Shown here piece by piece: positions 60,180 through 64,000 of a stretch of DNA of 64,000 bases. Made by a program: the position numbers and the translations under genes. The stretch is taken from the NCBI RefSeq assembly GCF_000712075.1, contig NZ_JONW01000011.1, positions 248,001-312,000 on the forward strand, in the 5' to 3' direction. Under the pieces are notes generated by a model. The model saw only the letters and a program-made list of their open reading frames with translations. It was not told the origin of the DNA and did no database searches. How positions within the stretch are numbered: the first letter of the stretch is position 1; each line of letters opens with the position of its first letter. Origin of the DNA: Caulobacter sp. UNC358MFTsu5.1. GTDB lineage: Bacteria; Pseudomonadota; Alphaproteobacteria; Caulobacterales; Caulobacteraceae.

Positions 60180-61397
60180 ATGACCGACACCGCACAGCCC
60201 GCGCCCGCCGCCACGCCCTGGCGGCTCGTCCTGATGTTGGGCGCCCTCACGGCCTTCGCGCCGATGTCGATCGACATGTACCTGTCCAGCATGCCCGACA
60301 TCGGCCGGACCCTGCACGCGGGGGCCGAGGACGTTCAGGCGACCCTGGCGGCGTTCTTCGCGGGCATGGCGATCGGCCAGTTCCTGTACGGCCCGGCCTC
60401 GGACCAGTTCGGCCGTCGCCTGCCGCTGCTGCTGGGCGTGGGCATCTTCATCGCCGCCTCGGTGGTCTGCGCCCTGGCGCCGTCGGTCCAGGTGCTGATC
60501 GCCGCCCGCTTCGTCCAGGCCCTGGGCGGCTGCGCGGGGCCGGTGATCGCCCGCGCGGTGGTGCGCGACAAGTTCAACCACGCCGACACGGCGCGGGTGC
60601 TGTCGATGATGACCCTGATCATGGGCCTGGCGCCGGTGCTGGCCCCGCAGCTGGGCGGCGCCGTGCAGTTCCTGGCCGGCTGGCGCGGGGTGTTCTGGAC
60701 CCTGGCGGTGTTCGGCCTGCTGATCGGCCTGTGGGTGACCCTGAGCCTGGCGGAGTCGCGGTCGGAGGCCACGGCGGTCCAGGCGCGGTCGGAAAACCCG
60801 TTCCGGGCCTATTTCGCCCTGCTGCGCCAGAAGCGGCTGGTCGGCTACGGCCTGGCCGGGGCCCTGAACGGCGCGACCCTGTTCACCTACATCTCGACCG
60901 CGCCGGACCTGGTGATGGGGACCTACGGCCACCCGCCGCTGGTCTTCAACATCATCTTCGCCTTCAACGCCGTGGGCATCATCGGGGCCAGCCAGGTCAA
61001 TCGCCTGCTGTTGCGGCGCTTCACGCCCGACCAGGTGCTGGTGCGGGCCAGCATCGCCTCGATCGTCGCCGCCCTGCTGCTGGCCGTCGCGGCCTACAGC
61101 GGCCTGGGCGGACAGTTCACGGTCCTGCCCCTGCTGTTCGCGGCCCTGTCCAGCTACGGCCTGATGGCCGGCAACACCATGGCCGGGGCGCTGAGCGTCG
61201 ATCCCAGCCGGGCCGGCTCGACCTCGGCCCTGATGGGCGGGGTGTCGTTCGCGGCCGGGGCCCTGGCCTCGGGCGTCAGCGGGGTGCTGCACGACGGCAC
61301 GCCCCGGCCCGTGGCGGCGGTGATGTTCGCCTGCCTGGCGGGATCGAGCCTGGCGATCTTCCTGCTGGCGGTCCCCAAGGACCGGCGCGCGGCCTAG
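60180..61397 (+). CDS. Bcr/CflA-family multidrug efflux transporter (MFS)
   Basis: The 405-residue protein has 12 helices with the family markers FAPMSIDMYLSSMPDIGRTL, FFAGMAIGQFLYGPASDQFG, ARFVQALGGCAGPVIARAVV and MTLIMGLAPVLAPQLGG. Bcr/CflA transporters export drugs such as bicyclomycin or chloramphenicol by proton antiport. It is transcribed divergently from the epoxide hydrolase gene and its stop overlaps the converging DUF423 gene by four bases. Confidence 0.88.
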   Translation: MTDTAQPAPAATPWRLVLMLGALTAFAPMSIDMYLSSMPDIGRTLHAGAEDVQATLAAFFAGMAIGQFLYGPASDQFGRRLPLLLGVGIFIAASVVCALAPSVQVLIAARFVQALGGCAGPVIARAVVRDKFNHADTARVLSMMTLIMGLAPVLAPQLGGAVQFLAGWRGVFWTLAVFGLLIGLWVTLSLAESRSEATAVQARSENPFRAYFALLRQKRLVGYGLAGALNGATLFTYISTAPDLVMGTYGHPPLVFNIIFAFNAVGIIGASQVNRLLLRRFTPDQVLVRASIASIVAALLLAVAAYSGLGGQFTVLPLLFAALSSYGLMAGNTMAGALSVDPSRAGSTSALMGGVSFAAGALASGVSGVLHDGTPRPVAAVMFACLAGSSLAIFLLAVPKDRRAA

Positions 61398-61786
61398 GCC
61401 TCGCGGTCGACGATCGTTCCCGCCCGCCAGGCCAGCAGCAGCCAGCCGGCCAGGAAGCACAGGCCGCCGAACGGCGTGACCAGGCCCATGATCCGCGGCG
61501 CGCCGAACGCCAGGGCGTACAGCGAGCCCGAGAACAGCACGGTCCCGACCAGGAACAGGGCAGGGGCGGTCATGCCCGCCTTGCCGCCGGCCCTAGCCTC
61601 GCCGATCTGGCGCACGGCCAGCCAGCCGAACACCGCCAGGGCGTGGGTCATCTGATACAGCGCACCGGTGTGCAACAGCTCGACCGCCCGGGCGTCCTTG
61701 GCGCCGTGCGCGGCGAAGGCGCCGAAGGCGACGGCCAGGAAGCCGCTGAGCGCGGCCAGCCGGACGACCAGGGCGGGGCCGCGCAT
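61394..61786 (-). CDS. DUF423 membrane protein
   Basis: The 130-residue protein has four helices and the DUF423 pattern: GFLAVAFGAFAAHGAKD, YQMTHALAVFGWLA, SGSLYALAFG and PFGGLCFLAGWLLLAWRA. The function is unknown. It begins one base inside the TerC stop (TGATG), so the two are translationally coupled. Confidence 0.88.
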   Translation of the reverse strand: MRGPALVVRLAALSGFLAVAFGAFAAHGAKDARAVELLHTGALYQMTHALAVFGWLAVRQIGEARAGGKAGMTAPALFLVGTVLFSGSLYALAFGAPRIMGLVTPFGGLCFLAGWLLLAWRAGTIVDREA

Positions 61787-62538
61787 CACTTGTGCTTCTT
61801 GTGCGAGTTGTGCTCGGCCACCTCGTTCGGCGTGATCTCCACGAACGAGGGCATGGCGGCGTTGTAGGCCTGGGTCTTGTTCAGGTCGATGACCACGCTG
61901 CGGTGGCCTTCCCAGATCATGTGCGCGGCCACGTACAGCACGATGGCCAGGCCGATGAAGCCGATCCAGCGGTGCTTGTGCAGCAGCTTGGCGATGGCGT
62001 TGGCGGCCACGCCCATCAGGATGATCGACAGCAACAGGCCGAACACCAGGATGGCCGGGTGTTCGCGGGCCGCGCCGGCCACGGCCAGCACGTTGTCCAG
62101 CGACATCGAGACGTCGGCGATCAGCACCTGCAGGAAGGCCTGCTGGAAGCTCTTGGCCGGCTTGACGTTGACGGGTTCGGTGTTCGGGTCGTCGTCCAGG
62201 CAGGCCTGGGCGTTGGCCTGGTCGTGGGTGATCTGCTCGCGCAGCTCGCGCCACATCTTCCAGCAGACCCACAGCAGCAGGATGCCGCCGGCCAGCAGCA
62301 GGCCGATCACGCCCAGCAGCCAGGTGGTGATCAGGGCGAAGCTGATGCGCAGCACCACGGCCGCGCCCAGCCCGTAGAGGATGACCTTCTTGCGATCCTT
62401 GGCCGGCAGGCCGCCCGCCGCCAGGCCGACGGCCACCGCGTTGTCGCCCGCGAGGACGAGATCGATCATCAGGACGGAAAGGAAGGCCGCGAACGGACCG
62501 TTCAGTCCGCCCACCTGGGCGAGGAGCGCGTCAAACAT
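61786..62538 (-). CDS. TerC-family membrane protein (YjbE-like)
   Basis: The 250-residue protein has about six or seven helices and the paired TerC motifs MIDLVLAGDNAVAVGLAAGG and QVLIADVSMSLDNVLAVAGA, with acidic residues in the membrane that bind metal in the family. TerC proteins in other bacteria export manganese or calcium-type cations. The tail is His/Lys-rich (HNSHKKHK). It lies 42 bases after a His/Asp-repeat protein and is followed by DUF423. Confidence 0.88.
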   Translation of the reverse strand: MFDALLAQVGGLNGPFAAFLSVLMIDLVLAGDNAVAVGLAAGGLPAKDRKKVILYGLGAAVVLRISFALITTWLLGVIGLLLAGGILLLWVCWKMWRELREQITHDQANAQACLDDDPNTEPVNVKPAKSFQQAFLQVLIADVSMSLDNVLAVAGAAREHPAILVFGLLLSIILMGVAANAIAKLLHKHRWIGFIGLAIVLYVAAHMIWEGHRSVVIDLNKTQAYNAAMPSFVEITPNEVAEHNSHKKHK

Positions 62539-62580
62539 GAGGCCTCAATGCGTCAGGCGGGCGGGTCTGGCAAGCGCCCC

Positions 62581-64000
62581 CTAGTGGGCGTGCTCAAGTT
62601 CCTTGTGAGGATCGTGGGCGTGATGCCCGTGGTCGTCGTGATGACCGGCGTGATCGTCATGGCGGTGGCCGTGGTCGTCATGGCCGTGACCATGATCGTC
62701 GTGGCCGTGGCCATGGTCGTCATGATGGTCGTGACCGCTGACCGCCAGGACCGGCGCGCCGGCCGTCGGGGCGACGTGGTGGTCGTCGTGGCCCTGACCG
62801 TGGCCATGGTCGTCGTGACCGTGGGCGTGGTCGTCGTGGCCATGGCCGTGATCGTCGTGATGATCGTGGCCGCTGACCGCCTGGGCGCTCACGTGATGGG
62901 CGTCGTGGGCGTGGTCGTCGTGCCCGTGCGCGTGATCGTCATGGCCGTGGGCATGATCATCGTGGCCATGGCCGTGGTCGTCGTGGCCATGGGCGTCATG
63001 GCCGTGATCGTCGTGGTGGCCGTGGTCGTCATGATGGTTGACCGCCGTGGCCACCGCCGCGCCGGCCAGGGCGCCGCCGGCGGCCGCGACCATCGGGTTG
63101 ACGTAGTTGACGCTGGCCGAAGCGGGCGGGGCGTCGTGCTCCATCTCGTTGCGGCCGTAATCCGTCAGCGTGCGGAACTTGCGGCGACGCTCGGCCCGGG
63201 CCTTGGAGGCCGCGGCGTTGCGGGCGATCGCCACCAGGATCAGCAGGGCCAGCAGCACCAGGGCGCCGCCCAGCAGCGACTTGCCCGGCACCTTACCGAC
63301 GCCCGGCAGGTCGACGGTCTCGTACTTGCCCAGGTTCGGCAGGCTGGGCATGGCGAACTTGAAGCCCTTGGTCTTCTCCTTCACCGCTTCCTGGATCGGC
63401 GCGACCTGCTTGGAGATCGAGCCCAGGGTGAAGCCCTGCGCCGGCTTGGCGCCGTTCAGCTCGACGCCGAAGTCGGTCTTCAGCGGGCCCTTGGCGGCGG
63501 CGGTCGGCTTGACCTGCCAGGCGAAGGTGGCCGGCTCGCCGGCCTTGATCTCGGCGGTCTGGCGACCGTTCGGGGTGATCTCGTAGCCCTGGCCCTGCAG
63601 GTCGGCGTAGGCGCTGGCCTTCTTGGCCGGCTTGCCCAGGCCCAGCTTGGCGGCTTCCTTCTTGATCAGGTCGCCCAGGGTGGCGGGGAGGGACAGGGTG
63701 ACCTGGCCTTCCTTGCCTTGGCCCAGGCTCTCGGCCGTGGCCAGGGTCGCGCCCTTGGTGGCTTCCGGCGCGACGGCGGTCTGCAGCTTCTCCAGCTTGG
63801 TCAGCGGCTTCGCGGCGACTTGGGCCGGGGCGGGCTTGGCGGCGGGCGCGACAGCGGCCGCGGCGACGACCGGGGCCTTGGCCGGGGCGACGGCGGGCTT
63901 GGCCGCGACGACCGGCTTCACCGGGGCCGGGGCGGGCGCGACGACGGCCGGCTTGGCCGGCGCCTTGGCGACGACGGCGGGCTTGGCGGCCGGAGCGGGC
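62581..64000 (-). CDS. Membrane protein with a His/Asp-rich repeat tail (5' end outside the window)
   Basis: The frame runs off the right edge, so the N-terminus is missing; at least 470 residues are visible. The first visible part is Ala/Pro/Lys-rich (AKPAVAPAKAPVVAAAA and upstream). A folded part of about 200 residues follows, then one membrane helix (SLLGGALVLLALLILVAIA) with a basic segment after it. The last 150 residues are HGHDDH-type repeats. With the helix flanked by basic residues on its C-side, the repeats would face the cytoplasm and could bind metal ions. It lies directly before the TerC gene, which suggests a common role in metal handling; that is inference. Confidence 0.75.
   Translation of the reverse strand, partial: PAPAAKPAVVAKAPAKPAVVAPAPAPVKPVVAAKPAVAPAKAPVVAAAAVAPAAKPAPAQVAAKPLTKLEKLQTAVAPEATKGATLATAESLGQGKEGQVTLSLPATLGDLIKKEAAKLGLGKPAKKASAYADLQGQGYEITPNGRQTAEIKAGEPATFAWQVKPTAAAKGPLKTDFGVELNGAKPAQGFTLGSISKQVAPIQEAVKEKTKGFKFAMPSLPNLGKYETVDLPGVGKVPGKSLLGGALVLLALLILVAIARNAAASKARAERRRKFRTLTDYGRNEMEHDAPPASASVNYVNPMVAAAGGALAGAAVATAVNHHDDHGHHDDHGHDAHGHDDHGHGHDDHAHGHDDHAHGHDDHAHDAHHVSAQAVSGHDHHDDHGHGHDDHAHGHDDHGHGQGHDDHHVAPTAGAPVLAVSGHDHHDDHGHGHDDHGHGHDDHGHRHDDHAGHHDDHGHHAHDPHKELEHAH
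62590..63040 (-). repeat. Short tandem repeats encoding HGHDDH units
   Basis: Copies of GGCCATGACGACCACGG-like units and variants (read on the minus strand) recur tens of times. They encode His-Gly-His-Asp-Asp-His and relatives. The unit length varies by multiples of three, so the frame is kept while copy number can drift. Confidence 0.8.

Noticed and set aside
62590-63040. Short repeats that could suggest a CRISPR or satellite.
   Set aside because: They are coding (HGHDDH), have no unique spacers and keep the frame.

Overview
The window is very GC-rich bacterial chromosome, densely packed, with many 1-4 base start/stop overlaps. Alphaproteobacterial content (an mlaA-C-D-E-F lipid transport operon, several large hybrid histidine kinases, DUF1345, DUF423 and LtrA membrane proteins) and three exact matches to the alphaproteobacterial general-stress promoter GGAAC-N16/17-CGTT point to Caulobacter or a close relative. 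The genus is an inference; there is no rRNA gene in the window.

Layout. 1-5600: a putative glycan or surface-decoration block with a beta-propeller glycosidase-like protein, two methyltransferases, a dioxygenase-like protein and a TPR/GT41 (OGT-like) glycosyltransferase. 5595-6135: a non-coding, abruptly AT-rich gap. 6136-16256: a contractile injection system (eCIS/Afp-PVC-like) operon with an Afp16-like terminator, sheath, tube, a disordered protein, Afp7-like hub, VgrG/Afp8-like spike, PAAR-like tip, gp25, a baseplate J protein fused to an Asp-box propeller, and tail protein I. 16281-20480: unusual companions in the same orientation, namely two tandemly duplicated single-pass PASTA proteins, a polytopic membrane protein with an HExxH motif and a small membrane-anchored protein. 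20488-21180: a convergent membrane protein. 21440-25137: the mla operon. 25790-37998: a signalling island (a giant multi-HAMP hybrid kinase, a receiver-PAS-kinase-receiver protein, a GST, a GAF/PAS hybrid kinase and a single receiver). 38150-40318: a fused ergothioneine EgtB-EgtD enzyme. 40394-45330: a KGG stress protein, and a two-component system bracketed by two EF-hand proteins. 45343-64000: mostly housekeeping and transport genes (metallo-beta-lactamase fold hydrolase, APC permease, hrpB, Xaa-Pro aminopeptidase, prmA, O-antigen ligase-like protein, ltrA-like, proline iminopeptidase, epoxide hydrolase, Bcr/CflA transporter, DUF423, TerC), ending in a 5'-truncated His/Asp-repeat membrane protein.

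Most notable is the injection-system locus. It has sheath, tube, spike and baseplate genes, but no recognisable AAA+ ATPase, tape measure or tail fibre in the window. It is followed by membrane proteins that put a conserved domain before the membrane and PASTA domains after it. This suggests a contractile device anchored to the inner membrane and cell wall rather than a freely released particle; that reading is an inference.

The three general-stress promoters precede the multi-HAMP kinase, egtB-egtD and a small membrane protein, and a weaker match precedes the KGG stress gene, so part of this window appears to belong to the general stress regulon.
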